A stretch of 36,716 nucleotides of DNA from Thermogemmatispora sp. (GTDB taxonomy: Bacteria; Chloroflexota; Ktedonobacteria; Ktedonobacterales; Ktedonobacteraceae). The stretch covers positions 1 to 36,716 of the forward strand of contig NZ_JADGHT010000007.1 of the NCBI RefSeq assembly GCF_019683755.1, written 5' to 3'. Positions 15,293 through 25,042 of this stretch are shown in pieces. The first letter of the stretch is position 1; every line of letters begins with the position of its first letter. The notes beneath the pieces are model-generated. The model was not told the origin of the DNA and made no database searches. It was given only the letters and a program-made list of their open reading frames with translations. Made by a program: the position numbers and the translations under genes.

Positions 15293-16840
15293 TTACGTGG
15301 GCACAGAGGCCTGTTCCTGGGGCTGGGCTGTCTCTTCCTCCTGGAGGCTCAGGAGCAGATGAGGACCAAGGCGACGGGCGTGGGCTGTGGCGGGCAAAGC
15401 GGCCATCGTAGCTGTCCCCAGGCAGACCAGGATAAGGATGCCAGCCAAGAGGGTCCAGGTAGCATCGGGCAGCATGGGAGTCCAAGAAGAGGTAAGTATT
15501 CCCAGAGCTACCAACGTGCTGCCTGCCACGCCCGCCACTGTCGTCGGCCAGAGCCACCAGGGGCTTGCCACTCTGCTGTCCGGGGTCATCAGTGACCCGT
15601 AGTAAGATGCCAGAATGAGTATATAGAGGCAGAAAAAAGCGACAAACATCCTCAGCAAAGCCATAGTGGCTAACAGTAATGGAAGGGCTATGAATGAAGA
15701 AGCTTTATCGAGATGCATCTGGGGGAGGAGTACGCTGAAGAGAGTTGTCAGAAGACCGGCGAGGAGCGTCTGCGCGGCGAAAGCGCGCCAGGGAATTCGC
15801 TGCTGATTCAGCCAAGCCAGTTTGGTTGGCACCAGGCCATCGAGAGCGGCCACCAAGAGCAGGCGTGCGCAGGCAGCAGTATGGACAAAGGCCACACAGA
15901 GGTAAAAGGCCAGCAGGCCGACCAGGGCCAGGCTACCCGCAGGATGCCCCAGAGCCATCTCCAGCACAAGGCCAGGTTCGCCGTCAGGAGCGAGCAGCGC
16001 CGAGATGGCAAGCAGCAGGTAGCTGCCGCTGAGGAGCAAAGCGCTGCCCAGTAAAGGACGGCCTGGGGTAAGGCCTGGGCGCAGCTCGCCGGCCATACTG
16101 AGAGGAGCACCGTATCCCAGGTAGAGCAATGCTGTCAGGCTAGCGGGCGTGTGTGGAAACCTGTCAGCAGGCCAGCCGGAGCGCCAGGAGGGAGGGAGCG
16201 ACCAGGCCCGCTGCTGTAGCAGCACAAGGCTGCAGATCCCGCTGAGTGCCACGATGATCAGCATCAGCGCACTGAGAGCATTCACAACGCGCTGTACCGT
16301 CCGTTGCCGTTGCCAGCCCAGGAGCAACAGCAAAATAAGTAAAACCAGAATCACCAGGCCGCGCTGCCACGGCTCGACCAGCCAGCCCGCTTTCAAGCTC
16401 TGCAGCGTTACCACAAAGCTCATGAGTGCGCTGACAGCAGCCAATAAGCCGGGCAGCCAGTCGCTGATGCCCACAACTGCGCCCCAATAAGGTCCTAGCA
16501 GGCGTACAGTCCAGCTATACAGTGCTCCCTCTGCGGGGGCTAAAGCCATCAGTTTTGCAGCGGCAAGCGTCATAGGGAACAGGAACAGCCCGGCACCCAC
16601 GGTAGCGGCGAGTGTAGTGAGAGGCCCTCCCCTGACCAACTGCCAGAGTGGACCGGGAACAAACGAGGCTGCGAAGTGTAGCAGACAGAGATCGAGCGAT
16701 CCGATCGGTTGCGGTAAAGCCCGTCTCGTGTAGTAGTGGGAGAACGCTGGCGGGCGGATTAGCTGGGAAACGCGGCTCGGTACGCCGCCACTCCCAATCC
16801 GAACGTAGGCATCCCTGCCAAGAAATTGCTGCCCTCTCAT
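15293..16840 (-). CDS. APC-superfamily amino acid/polyamine permease
   Basis: The 515-residue integral membrane protein has about 12 hydrophobic segments. The first begins after a hydrophilic N-terminus of about 50 residues, near LAATVGAGLFLFP. This resembles the unwound TM1 glycine motif of APC transporters (GxG-type followed by FxxP). Then comes a PAEGALYSW-like segment matching the family's aggGxY region. This supports an amino acid or amine transporter; the substrate is not readable. The ATG at 16840 has GGAGG about 9 nt upstream. The C-terminal tail is short and polar (QEEETAQPQEQ). It lies upstream of the XRE gene on the same strand, but that gene has its own promoter. Confidence 0.8.
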   Translation of the reverse strand: MRGQQFLGRDAYVRIGSGGVPSRVSQLIRPPAFSHYYTRRALPQPIGSLDLCLLHFAASFVPGPLWQLVRGGPLTTLAATVGAGLFLFPMTLAAAKLMALAPAEGALYSWTVRLLGPYWGAVVGISDWLPGLLAAVSALMSFVVTLQSLKAGWLVEPWQRGLVILVLLILLLLLGWQRQRTVQRVVNALSALMLIIVALSGICSLVLLQQRAWSLPPSWRSGWPADRFPHTPASLTALLYLGYGAPLSMAGELRPGLTPGRPLLGSALLLSGSYLLLAISALLAPDGEPGLVLEMALGHPAGSLALVGLLAFYLCVAFVHTAACARLLLVAALDGLVPTKLAWLNQQRIPWRAFAAQTLLAGLLTTLFSVLLPQMHLDKASSFIALPLLLATMALLRMFVAFFCLYILILASYYGSLMTPDSRVASPWWLWPTTVAGVAGSTLVALGILTSSWTPMLPDATWTLLAGILILVCLGTATMAALPATAHARRLGPHLLLSLQEEETAQPQEQASVPT

Positions 16841-16913
16841 AACCTATTCCTCCTTCCTCTTCTCCTTCCACCCTGCGTGCGCCTCCGGGTGCTGACAGAT
16901 GAGACGAGAGCGA

Positions 16914-16959
16914 TCTGACGAGCTAACGCGGCGAGCGAGCAGCTCGCCGCACGGTCAGA
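16914..16959 (-). promoter_or_regulatory. nested hairpin in the permease leader
   Basis: A perfect 9-bp stem, GCGGCGAGC (16928-16936) with GCTCGCCGC (16942-16950), has a 5-nt loop. It is enclosed by an outer TCTGAC (16914-16919)/GTCAGA (16954-16959) pairing. It lies about 75 bp upstream of the permease start and is probably in its transcript. It could be an attenuator-like or protective structure. No T-run follows. Confidence 0.45.
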
Positions 16960-17053
16960 CCCGTATTTTACACAAGAAACACCTTCATTCATATTGTACT
17001 GAAGAAAGTATAAGCAGCAGAAGCATATGAGAGCTGTCTTTGCTCGCCGTGCC

Positions 17054-17086
17054 TTGACAGAGGGGGGAAAGATGTGCTCTTATAGA
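17054..17086 (+). promoter_or_regulatory. possible guaB promoter
   Basis: A perfect TTGACA -35 at 17054-17059 is followed by TATAGA at 17081-17086. The 21-nt gap is longer than the usual 16-18, so either the -10 is elsewhere or the promoter is weak. If used, the guaB leader would exceed 540 nt. Confidence 0.3.
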
Positions 17087-17618
17087 AGGAACAAATAGCC
17101 GAAGGTATCAACCCGACGTCTCACTGGACCTGAGCGATTGTCTCTGTCAAAGGCCAGCTAACCCCTTAAGCCACGGAAGATATGGACCTGGTCAGGGGGA
17201 GCAAAGCCGAGCAGAGATACAGGCGAACTACGATTGTTCATCAGGCGCGAGAGGCGGTCGGGTGATACAGCGCCAGAAGGACAGGCATACTACTTGCCAG
17301 ACTGCCTGCAAGAGCCAGCGTCAAGGCAGGGCAGGCAAACCCAGGAAGAGTACCCCTGAAAAGCGACATGCGTGCCCCTAAGCAAGCCAGAGGGGAAGAG
17401 CCAGCGCGCGACCTCGCAGTGGCGTGCTTCGTCCTGCTGCCACCGGGCTGGCCAGGCAGCCAGCCAGCCGAGGAGGGAGCAAGCCAGGCGGGAAGGCATC
17501 CCGTAGCGCGTGTTCGTCTACCTGCGGAAGAGGAACGAGTGGCCCGGCACAACAGACCGACCGGACTCCAACAGCCTGGAGGACGCGGGACCACGTGCCG
17601 GGCGTTCGCGTATGTTGA

Positions 17619-19199
<1,581 letters not shown>

Positions 19200-19216
19200 G
19201 AGCGAATGGCAGAGGC

Positions 19217-19252
19217 GGGGCGGGCGCTCGCTGCCAGCCGTTGGCCCGCCCC
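19217..19252. terminator. hairpin between convergent guaB and amidase genes
   Basis: GGGGCGGGC (19217-19225) pairs exactly with GCCCGCCCC (19244-19252) across an 18-nt loop. It begins 17 bp after the guaB stop. There is no T-run, but the stem is very GC-rich and it lies between converging genes. Confidence 0.45.
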
Positions 19253-19321
19253 TGTCACCCTGCCCTGGCCCGGCTTGCCTATCAGATAGCTAGCCGTTGG
19301 CGTAGGGCTGGTGCGCAGCTC

Positions 19322-20071
19322 TCAGCGCCTCGGCGAACGCTTGATCGTCCTGCTGCCAGGTGGTCTTTCTTGTCCTTGCAGCCGGGCCAGCTCTAGCTCT
19401 ACATTAATCAAGCGCCGCTGAAAAGCGGCAGCCACCTCGCGCAGCTCCGCGAGCTGCTGCCGAAGTCCGGCGCCAGTCGGATCGCGGTCGGAGAGGGTCT
19501 GCTCAGCAGCCCGAGATCTGGCCGGACCCATCTGATGGGGTGGGTCAGAGCCAGCCAGGTAGCTAAAGAGTTCGTCCCAGGGGTAGGGACCCGGACAATA
19601 GCTGCGTCCTTCTGGGTCGAGAGAAAAATGACCAGTAATGCCGCCCTGAGCATCGGCCCAACGTCGCGGAATGCCGTGTCGCTCGCAAAGGTGGGCAATC
19701 AGCAGAAAACTGGCGCGCTTTTGGGCCGCAGTCAGCTCATCCCCATTATCGCGCCTCAGCTTATGGTGCTCGATAGAAAGCGTCACGTAGTTGGGATTGC
19801 CCAGCGGTTCCCACCAACGATCATGCCCGCGGCTCACCACTCCATTGCCCCAGGCCGCGTCAGCCTCCCGCACAAGTTGAAAGATGCGCCCATCACGTCC
19901 AATCACATAATGCGTACTTGCCTCCGTCTCAGGATGCTGGAAAAAGGCTACAACCTCCTCGGCACTCGCAAAACCAGCGGTCCCATGCACGATGATCCAG
20001 CGCGGTCGCTGCCCACGTCGACCGGGGAAGTAATTGGGGGACGGGCACCACAGCGCTCCAGGTTCGTCCAT
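19322..20071 (-). CDS. N-acetylmuramoyl-L-alanine amidase (type 2) with C-terminal coiled coil
   Basis: This is a predicted zinc amidase that cuts the bond between N-acetylmuramic acid and L-alanine in peptidoglycan. The domain covers about residues 20-185. It has WIIVHGTAG (zinc His), THYVIGRDGRIFQLV, AAWGNG, YVTLSIEHH, and later GHFSLDPEGRSYCPGP, which carries a second His and the Cys common at the third metal position. Residues about 205-240 (RQQLAELREVAAAFQRRL) form a heptad-like coiled coil, followed by a basic tail. No signal peptide is visible, so export, if any, is by another route; a cytoplasmic recycling or lysis role is possible. ATG 20071 is chosen because GGGAGGAG lies 7 nt upstream. 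Earlier in-frame starts lack this. Confidence 0.9.
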   Translation of the reverse strand: MDEPGALWCPSPNYFPGRRGQRPRWIIVHGTAGFASAEEVVAFFQHPETEASTHYVIGRDGRIFQLVREADAAWGNGVVSRGHDRWWEPLGNPNYVTLSIEHHKLRRDNGDELTAAQKRASFLLIAHLCERHGIPRRWADAQGGITGHFSLDPEGRSYCPGPYPWDELFSYLAGSDPPHQMGPARSRAAEQTLSDRDPTGAGLRQQLAELREVAAAFQRRLINVELELARLQGQERPPGSRTIKRSPRR

Positions 20072-20214
20072 CGCAAGCTCCTCCCTTGCTGACTCAGCAG
20101 AAGCCAGGCCCACCATCGTCTTGTCGACTTGCCCGACAGAGAAGAACAGTGATGGGAGGCCACGGCCTTCCTCAAACATCTACATATAACCATTAGCCAA
20201 GAAGTCTCATCTAG

Positions 20215-20243
20215 TTGCGCTCCCAAGCCGTATCGTATACAAT
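20215..20243 (+). promoter_or_regulatory. promoter of the roadblock/GTPase cluster
   Basis: TTGCGC (-35, 3/6) and TACAAT (-10, 5/6) are separated by 17 nt. Initiation would be near 20250, with a leader of about 215 nt to ATG 20466. Confidence 0.5.
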
Positions 20244-20245
20244 AC
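20230..20245. promoter_or_regulatory. near-palindrome over the -10 element
   Basis: GTATCGTATACAATAC is a 16-bp palindrome with a single mismatched pair (20234/20241), centred on GTATAC. It covers the -10 of the roadblock promoter, a position that fits a repressor operator. Confidence 0.45.
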
Positions 20246-20465
20246 CAGCAGTCCCCGTATGGCAGAGCATAGGCGGGAACACGCTGGATAAGTGACACCG
20301 CTGTTCCCTTCATCCACCTGCCGCGAGGCGCAACCCGTATGTTCGTCTGGCTTCTTTCGCTCGCTAGCTACGAGGTAGCAAAGCAGGGTAGTTCTATCTG
20401 TCTGTGCGACCGATCAACCGACCAACCCATTGCGGTGGTGCGTTCCGTGAGAGACGGAGGAGAGC

Positions 20466-20831
20466 ATGGTTGACCTGAAGCAGGCGCTGGGCCGCTTCCT
20501 GACCATCCCAGGTGTAAGGATGGCTATTCTCGTCGGACGAGACGGCCTGCTGATCGAGGGGGTCCCCCGCGATAGCAAGGAGGATCTCGAAGCCGTGGGA
20601 GCCATTATGACAAGTGGCCTGAGCGCCGCGGAGGCTCTGGGACGGGAGATCGCTCGCGGTGGGCTGGTTGGCGCTCTCGTCGAGTTCGAACATGGCTTGG
20701 TGAGCGCTGACCCCCTGGGCGATTTCGCGCTGATCGTGACGGTCTTCGACTCCGCTTCAGCTCTGGGGCGGGTCCGCCATCTGATCAAAAGCAGCCGCGA
20801 TGAGATCCTCGAAGCGCTCGATATCGCTTGA
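20466..20831 (+). CDS. roadblock/LC7 domain protein (MglB-like), first copy
   Basis: The 121-residue protein is essentially one roadblock/LC7 domain, the fold of MglB, the GTPase-activating partner of MglA. The opening helix plus IPGVRMAILVGRDGLLIEG (about 14-32) and the central EAVGAIMTSGLSAAEALG helix are typical. The later strands LVSADPLGDFALIVTVF also fit. Such proteins form dimers that bind small Ras-like GTPases. ATG 20466 has GGAGGAG just upstream. It is the first of three genes on this strand (roadblock, roadblock, GTPase), about 190 bp before the second roadblock gene. A weak hairpin with a T-rich tract lies between them, so expression may be partly separate. Confidence 0.9.
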   Translation: MVDLKQALGRFLTIPGVRMAILVGRDGLLIEGVPRDSKEDLEAVGAIMTSGLSAAEALGREIARGGLVGALVEFEHGLVSADPLGDFALIVTVFDSASALGRVRHLIKSSRDEILEALDIA

Positions 20832-20881
20832 TCAGGCGCCTTCGCTCGCCGCTCGCTCACGAGCTTGCCCGCTTGTTTGTG

Positions 20882-20930
20882 GCTAAGCTGCTCGTTTAGC
20901 TATCTTTCTGTCTTTCTTTCTTCAGTTTTT
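20882..20930 (+). terminator. weak hairpin with T-rich tract after roadblock 1
   Basis: GCTAAG (20882-20887) pairs with TTTAGC (20895-20900). A pyrimidine-rich stretch ending in a T-run follows at 20901-20931. This looks like a partial intrinsic terminator that could attenuate transcription into the next genes. Confidence 0.4.
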
Positions 20931-20963
20931 TCATGACGCCCGCTGCTCGCTGGCGCTCATGAA
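20930..20963 (+). promoter_or_regulatory. hairpin upstream of roadblock 2
   Basis: TTCATGACGCC (20930-20940) pairs with GGCGCTCATGAA (20952-20963) over 11 bp with one bulged C. It lies after the T-rich tract and about 57 bp before the next start codon, so it is a leader structure rather than a terminator for the plus strand. Confidence 0.4.
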
Positions 20964-21020
20964 GCTGTGCCTGTGCTGTGCACGCTAAGCTTGTTGTACC
21001 GGACCGGAGGCGGCGCGTAC

Positions 21021-21515
21021 ATGGAGCAATTATCAAATCTGGTTATTTCGGATCATGAACTTGAGGCTATCCGGGCAACACTCAGCAAGTTGTTGCACGA
21101 TACCAGCGCGTCCACTGTGATGTTGCTCGATAAAAGCGGCCAGGTGATCTCTAACTTCGGCAATGGGGTGCGCCGCAATGTGACCTCCCTGGGCGCCTTG
21201 TTGGCCGGCGCCTTCTCCTCCTCTCGCCAGGTGGCTGAACTCCTCGGGGAGAAGGATTTCCGCACTATTTTCCAGCAAGGTATGCATGAGAATATCTATA
21301 CCACCCTGGTTGAAGAGCAGTGGCTGCTGGTGATCGTCTTCGATAAACTTACTCATATCGGCCTGGTCAAGGTGCTCTCTAAAAAAGCTAGCGATGAGCT
21401 GGTGCGCGTCCTGGCTCGTGTCAAAGCCGATACGTCTCGTCGCAAGACGTCCGTGATTAATGTTGAGTTCCGTTCCTCTGTCGAGGATACGATCGATTTG
21501 CTTTTCCGCGATTAG
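21021..21515 (+). CDS. roadblock/LC7 domain protein (MglB-like), second copy
   Basis: The 164-residue protein has a roadblock/LC7 core at about residues 15-125 (SASTVMLLDKSGQVISNFG, then LLAGAFSSSRQVAELLGE). A C-terminal extension of about 40 residues (RRKTSVINVEF...EDTIDLLFRD) is absent from the first copy. The paralogues are clearly different in sequence, so they may form a heterodimer or have separate roles as GTPase activator and exchange factor; this is inference. ATG 21021 has GGAGG 10 nt upstream. An earlier in-frame start at 20967 has no support. The GTPase gene begins 27 bp after its stop, which indicates an operon. Confidence 0.9.
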   Translation: MEQLSNLVISDHELEAIRATLSKLLHDTSASTVMLLDKSGQVISNFGNGVRRNVTSLGALLAGAFSSSRQVAELLGEKDFRTIFQQGMHENIYTTLVEEQWLLVIVFDKLTHIGLVKVLSKKASDELVRVLARVKADTSRRKTSVINVEFRSSVEDTIDLLFRD

Positions 21516-21542
21516 GGCCTGCTTCCGAGGTAACTGGTTTCT

Positions 21543-22118
21543 ATGGCTCTTATCAATATTGCTACTCACGAGATCCATTGCAAAATTGTCTACTACGGCA
21601 TTGGATATTGTGGGAAGACTACCAATCTGCAGTACGTCTATAAGAGCATTAACCCCGCTATCCGTGGCGAAATGCTCTCAATCGCGACTGAGACTGAGCG
21701 CACGCTCTTTTTTGATTTCCTCCCCCTCGACCTCGGTACTGTGCATGGTTTCCGCACTCGCTTCCATCTGTATACGGTGCCTGGCCAAATTCTCTACGAG
21801 CGTACTCGTCTGGCTGTCCTCAATGGCGCCGATGGCATCGTCTTTGTTGTGGATTCGCAAGCGGAGAAGTTTGAGGAGAATGTCCAGAGCATTGCCGAGC
21901 TGGAGATGTATATGCGTCGTCTCGGCAAAGACCTCAGCCATTTCCCGTTTGTGATGCAGTGGAATAAACGTGATCTTCCCTCGGCTTTGCCTGTTCATGT
22001 GCTCGACCGTTATTTGAATCGCCGACGGGTGCCGGCTTTTGAGGCGGTTGCCTCCAGTGGAATTGGCGTCTTCGCTACGCTGCGCGCTATTAGTAAGAGT
22101 GTCATCGCCCAGCTCTGA
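21543..22118 (+). CDS. mglA-like: MglA-like small Ras-type GTPase
   Basis: The 191-residue protein closely resembles Myxococcus MglA, the polarity and motility GTPase. The P-loop is GIGYCGKTT (19-27). ATETERTLFFDF holds the intrinsic Arg finger at residue 53, TVPGQ holds the catalytic Gln82, and NKRD (141-144) gives guanine specificity. By my recollection Arg53 and Gln82 carry the same numbers as in M. xanthus MglA. All five G motifs look intact, so it should bind and hydrolyse GTP. With two roadblock proteins just upstream it forms a complete switch module. In this lineage it need not act in gliding; polarity, development or signalling are alternatives. The ribosome site (GAGG, 13 nt away) is loose. 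Confidence 0.95.
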   Translation: MALINIATHEIHCKIVYYGIGYCGKTTNLQYVYKSINPAIRGEMLSIATETERTLFFDFLPLDLGTVHGFRTRFHLYTVPGQILYERTRLAVLNGADGIVFVVDSQAEKFEENVQSIAELEMYMRRLGKDLSHFPFVMQWNKRDLPSALPVHVLDRYLNRRRVPAFEAVASSGIGVFATLRAISKSVIAQL

Positions 22119-22417
22119 GGGGGTGATTGGTCATGGGCTGCATCGCTTGTCGCTGCTCGACGCGGTGCCGCGGCGGCGAGCTGATAACTCCCTATGGGCT
22201 TTCCGGCGCGCGCGACTGTGATCAGCGCAATCCTGTCTTCTCCCTTCTGGCGCTTTGCATGGAGAAGCGTGACCGCCGCGAGACATGCCAGAAGAGAGCG
22301 CAGCTAGCGGGTGACGAAAGCTTCTGAGGAGGAGGGAGGGTCTAAGGAGAGCGACAAGTCATCAGACACATCACTGGTTGGTACGCTCCTGACTGATTGC
22401 AGCGGCCCGCAATATGT
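22119..22417. other. spacer with no supportable gene
   Basis: About 300 bp between the GTPase and the DUF429 gene. A short Cys-rich frame (22127-22327) is present but has neither family resemblance nor a good ribosome site. No clear terminator is seen. Confidence 0.5.
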
Positions 22418-23311
22418 ATGTATATCTATGGTATTGATTTCACGAGTGCTCCCTGCCGTCGTAAGCCGATCGTGGTGGCCATCGGACAGCTAGAGGGCCT
22501 CTGTCTCAACATCCTTGGTCTTGAAGACTGCGAGGACTGGCCCACGTTCGAAGCCTGCCTTCATCTCTCTGGCCCCTGGATTGCAGCCCTTGATTTCCCT
22601 TTCGGTCTGCCGGCCATTGTAGTAGCTGCCCTGGGCTGGCCCTCAAACTGGACGGATTACGTGACACGCGTGGCCCGGTTAGCGCTTCCCACTTTTTTGC
22701 AGGCGCTCCAGAGCTATAGCGCTCAGCAACCAAGGGGCCAAAAGCTCCCACGCCGACAAACGGATGTGCTCGCTGGGGCGCTGAGTCCCCTCATGCTCCA
22801 CGGTGTCCCTCTGGCGCGAATGTTCTGGCAGGGAGCGCCGCGTCTCCTAGCTAGCGGGGCCTGTGTACTTCCCTGCTGCCCGAAGGAGGAGGCGCGCTTT
22901 CTTCTAGAGGGCTATCCCGCCCTGGTAGCGCGGCGTTGGTTAGGACGCCAGCCTTACAAAAACGAACGTGGCGGGAAGGAGGCAGTCATCCGCCGTCAGG
23001 CACGTGCTCGCCTGCTAGCTACCTTGACGTCGGCTGCCCTCAGTCAGAGCTATGGCCTGACGCTCGCTCTGCCCGAGACCTATAGCCTGGCCTGTCTGAC
23101 TGATGCGCGTGGAGATCACCTCGATGCCCTTCTCTGTGCGGTCCAGGCTGCCTGGGCTGCCCATGCCAGCGGTGCTGTGCATGCCGCTACCCCTCAACAA
23201 ATGCAGCACCAGCTCTGTGCGCTCCTGCCGGCCTGTAATCCTGACGAAGGTTGGATCTACGATCCTGCGCTCTCTGCCCATGCTTGTATCGAGGGATCAG
23301 CTTTTCTCTGA
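22418..23311 (+). CDS. DUF429 family protein (RNase H-like fold)
   Basis: The roughly 297-residue protein resembles DUF429 proteins, which are predicted RNase H-fold enzymes of unknown role. The N-terminal YGIDFTSAP matches the first strand with its Asp. IAALDFPFGLP matches the conserved D-x-P-x-G-x-P strand. LLEGYPALVAR is at the place of the E-x-x-P helix, and DARGDHLDALLCAVQAAWAA near the end is the characteristic DalLcA helix. These acidic positions are those expected to bind metal. I prefer ATG 22418; an in-frame TTG at 22397 would add seven residues. No clear ribosome site is present for either. It stands alone on this strand and converges with the EamA gene. Confidence 0.7.
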   Translation: MYIYGIDFTSAPCRRKPIVVAIGQLEGLCLNILGLEDCEDWPTFEACLHLSGPWIAALDFPFGLPAIVVAALGWPSNWTDYVTRVARLALPTFLQALQSYSAQQPRGQKLPRRQTDVLAGALSPLMLHGVPLARMFWQGAPRLLASGACVLPCCPKEEARFLLEGYPALVARRWLGRQPYKNERGGKEAVIRRQARARLLATLTSAALSQSYGLTLALPETYSLACLTDARGDHLDALLCAVQAAWAAHASGAVHAATPQQMQHQLCALLPACNPDEGWIYDPALSAHACIEGSAFL

Positions 23312-23334
23312 CTGCAACTTGGATAGGCCTCAGA

Positions 23335-24273
23335 TTAGAGCAGAACGCTAATAATGCCGAGCAGCGTGATGATCACTCCAATGATGGCCGTCAATGAAGG
23401 GATCTCGTGCAGCCAGAGAACGCCTAGTAGAATACCGCCAGTGACCTCCTGTGTGGCAATCAAATTAGCATAGGTCGCATGCAGCGTCCGGAGCGAGGCA
23501 TTGTAGAGCGTATGCCCCAGCCCGAGAGGCAAGACTCCCAGAGCAACAACAGCGCCTAACGCCGGCAGCGGATAAGCGTGGCGGAAAGCAAAATAGAGCA
23601 TCACTGGCAGCAACCAGAGCGCGGCCAGGCCATAGACATAGAAGGTGTAGCGAAAGAGCGGATGGCGATCGCGCTCACCACGTCCGGCAATCGAATAGAT
23701 CCCGTAGCAAATCGCTGAGAGAAGGGCCAGGCCGTCACCCAGCAGCATGCAGTGTCCTTCTTGAGGTTGGCAGGCCGTATAGTGCGGCTCAAAGCCAGCC
23801 ATAAAGGCCACGCCAATCACAGCAACAGCGATACCGATATATTTGCGTAATGGGAGTGTTTCACGCAATACCAGGGCGGAAAAGAGTGCTACAAAGATAG
23901 GGGAAGTGTAGACAATCGCCAGCGAATGAGCAATTGTCGTAAAGCTCAGAGAAGCGATGTAAAAAAGAAAATGTAGGGCAGTTACCAGACCATAGAAGAG
24001 GAAGCGCATCAGCTCTCTAGGAGAGAGCAGCAAGGACTGGCGTGTGATCAGTCCCAGCAGCAGTACGAGCAGGGCAGCAATTGCAAGACGCCAGAAAGCT
24101 ATTTCAACCGATGTAAAAGGATCTGCCAGGCGAATAAAGACGGGGCTTGTCGAAAAAAAGAAAACTGCCAGGCAGGCATAGAACAGGCCTGGCCACGAAT
24201 AGCCTGGCGTACTGGCCTTGCTGGAGACAGTGGCATCTCTGCTAGTTTCTTCAGAAGAAGAACGGAACGTCAT
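23335..24273 (-). CDS. EamA/DMT-superfamily transporter
   Basis: The 312-residue inner-membrane protein has about ten hydrophobic helices forming two EamA repeats. Repeat one starts with FYACLAVFFFSTSPVFIRLADP and contains WRLAIAALLVLLL. Repeat two starts near LLGDGLALLSAICYGIYSI and ends LWLHEIPSLTAIIGVIITLLGI. Members export metabolites such as amino acids, purines or other small compounds; nothing here fixes the substrate. The ATG at 24273 has AGGAGGAG upstream. The 44 residues that an upstream start would add are not credible. It converges with the DUF429 gene and is transcribed alone. Confidence 0.9.
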   Translation of the reverse strand: MTFRSSSEETSRDATVSSKASTPGYSWPGLFYACLAVFFFSTSPVFIRLADPFTSVEIAFWRLAIAALLVLLLGLITRQSLLLSPRELMRFLFYGLVTALHFLFYIASLSFTTIAHSLAIVYTSPIFVALFSALVLRETLPLRKYIGIAVAVIGVAFMAGFEPHYTACQPQEGHCMLLGDGLALLSAICYGIYSIAGRGERDRHPLFRYTFYVYGLAALWLLPVMLYFAFRHAYPLPALGAVVALGVLPLGLGHTLYNASLRTLHATYANLIATQEVTGGILLGVLWLHEIPSLTAIIGVIITLLGIISVLL

Positions 24274-24580
24274 CAGGCTCCTCCTAGCGCAGCCCGACCA
24301 CCTAGTCAGGCAACCTTCGATAGCGAGGTAATCACCACGGGGTGACACGAGCAGATACGAGCAAATAAGGGGAGAGACGAGCGGGCCGGCAGCCATTAGT
24401 TTCATCCATTACGCATGGTCGCGTCTTGCAGAGCGCTCGCCGGCCTCCGTCCGAGCCGACCTGAGCGAGGCCTGGCAGTGGCTAGAGCGGCGTTGACCGC
24501 TGCCGGCGCTCGCTCACAGCATCATTGCCAGTCTCCAAACCAGTTCCAGGGGGACTGGCTCGTATCATGCCCTAGGGCCT

Positions 24581-25042
24581 CTAGGGACGTAAAGTCGCGA
24601 TCAGGCGTTTGGGATAAAAAAGAAGGTCGATCCCATCGATGGGGTTGCGCACCAGTACATCAGCAGCTTGCAAAGCCTCACGTGCCACGCCCTCGGGTCC
24701 CAGAATCGCCACACCGATAGCGGCTCGGCGCAGCATCCCGGCATCATTGACCCCATTGCCGAAGGCGATCACATTGGCTGGGCCAAGCTCCTCGACATAG
24801 CGGGTTTTTTCCTCTCCTGTACTGATAACGTGCAGGGGCAGGCCCAGGCTCCGCTCCAGGGCGGCCACCTGGCCATGCGTGGCTGCTGTCAGAAGATGGA
24901 TGGAGAGAAAACTCGTCAGGCGCTTCAAGCGGCTAACTGCTTCAGGCCACGGCTTTCCGTCGAGGGCCAGGGTACCATTGATGTCAAAGACAGCGTGCTT
25001 TAATTCAATGGTCTCTCTTTGTGGAATCTCGATCCTGATCAT
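24581..25042 (-). CDS. HAD-family soluble P-type-ATPase-like phosphatase
   Basis: The roughly 153-residue protein is a small cytoplasmic HAD hydrolase like the COG4087 'soluble P-type ATPase' group. Motif I is FDINGTLALDG: the nucleophile Asp is present and the second acidic position is Asn. As I recall, this group has DxNGT and not DxDGT. Motif II is around HLLTAATHG and motif IV is GNGVNDAGMLRRA, followed by GVAILG as in P-type ATPase P domains. Phosphatase activity on an unknown substrate is expected. ATG 25042 is preferred over a TTG at 25051. It has no cap insertion and no membrane segment. No obvious operon partner is present. Confidence 0.82.
   Translation of the reverse strand: MIRIEIPQRETIELKHAVFDINGTLALDGKPWPEAVSRLKRLTSFLSIHLLTAATHGQVAALERSLGLPLHVISTGEEKTRYVEELGPANVIAFGNGVNDAGMLRRAAIGVAILGPEGVAREALQAADVLVRNPIDGIDLLFYPKRLIATLRP

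Larger units (their letters stand above)
20072..20465. other. divergent spacer between amidase and roadblock genes
   Basis: No gene is seen in these 394 bp. The region holds the candidate rightward promoter at 20215-20243, with a near-palindrome over its -10, described separately. Confidence 0.55.

Noticed and set aside
22127-22327. Small Cys-rich open frame after the GTPase gene (GCIACRCSTRC-like start)
   Set aside because: No convincing ribosome site or family, and composition resembles non-coding sequence.
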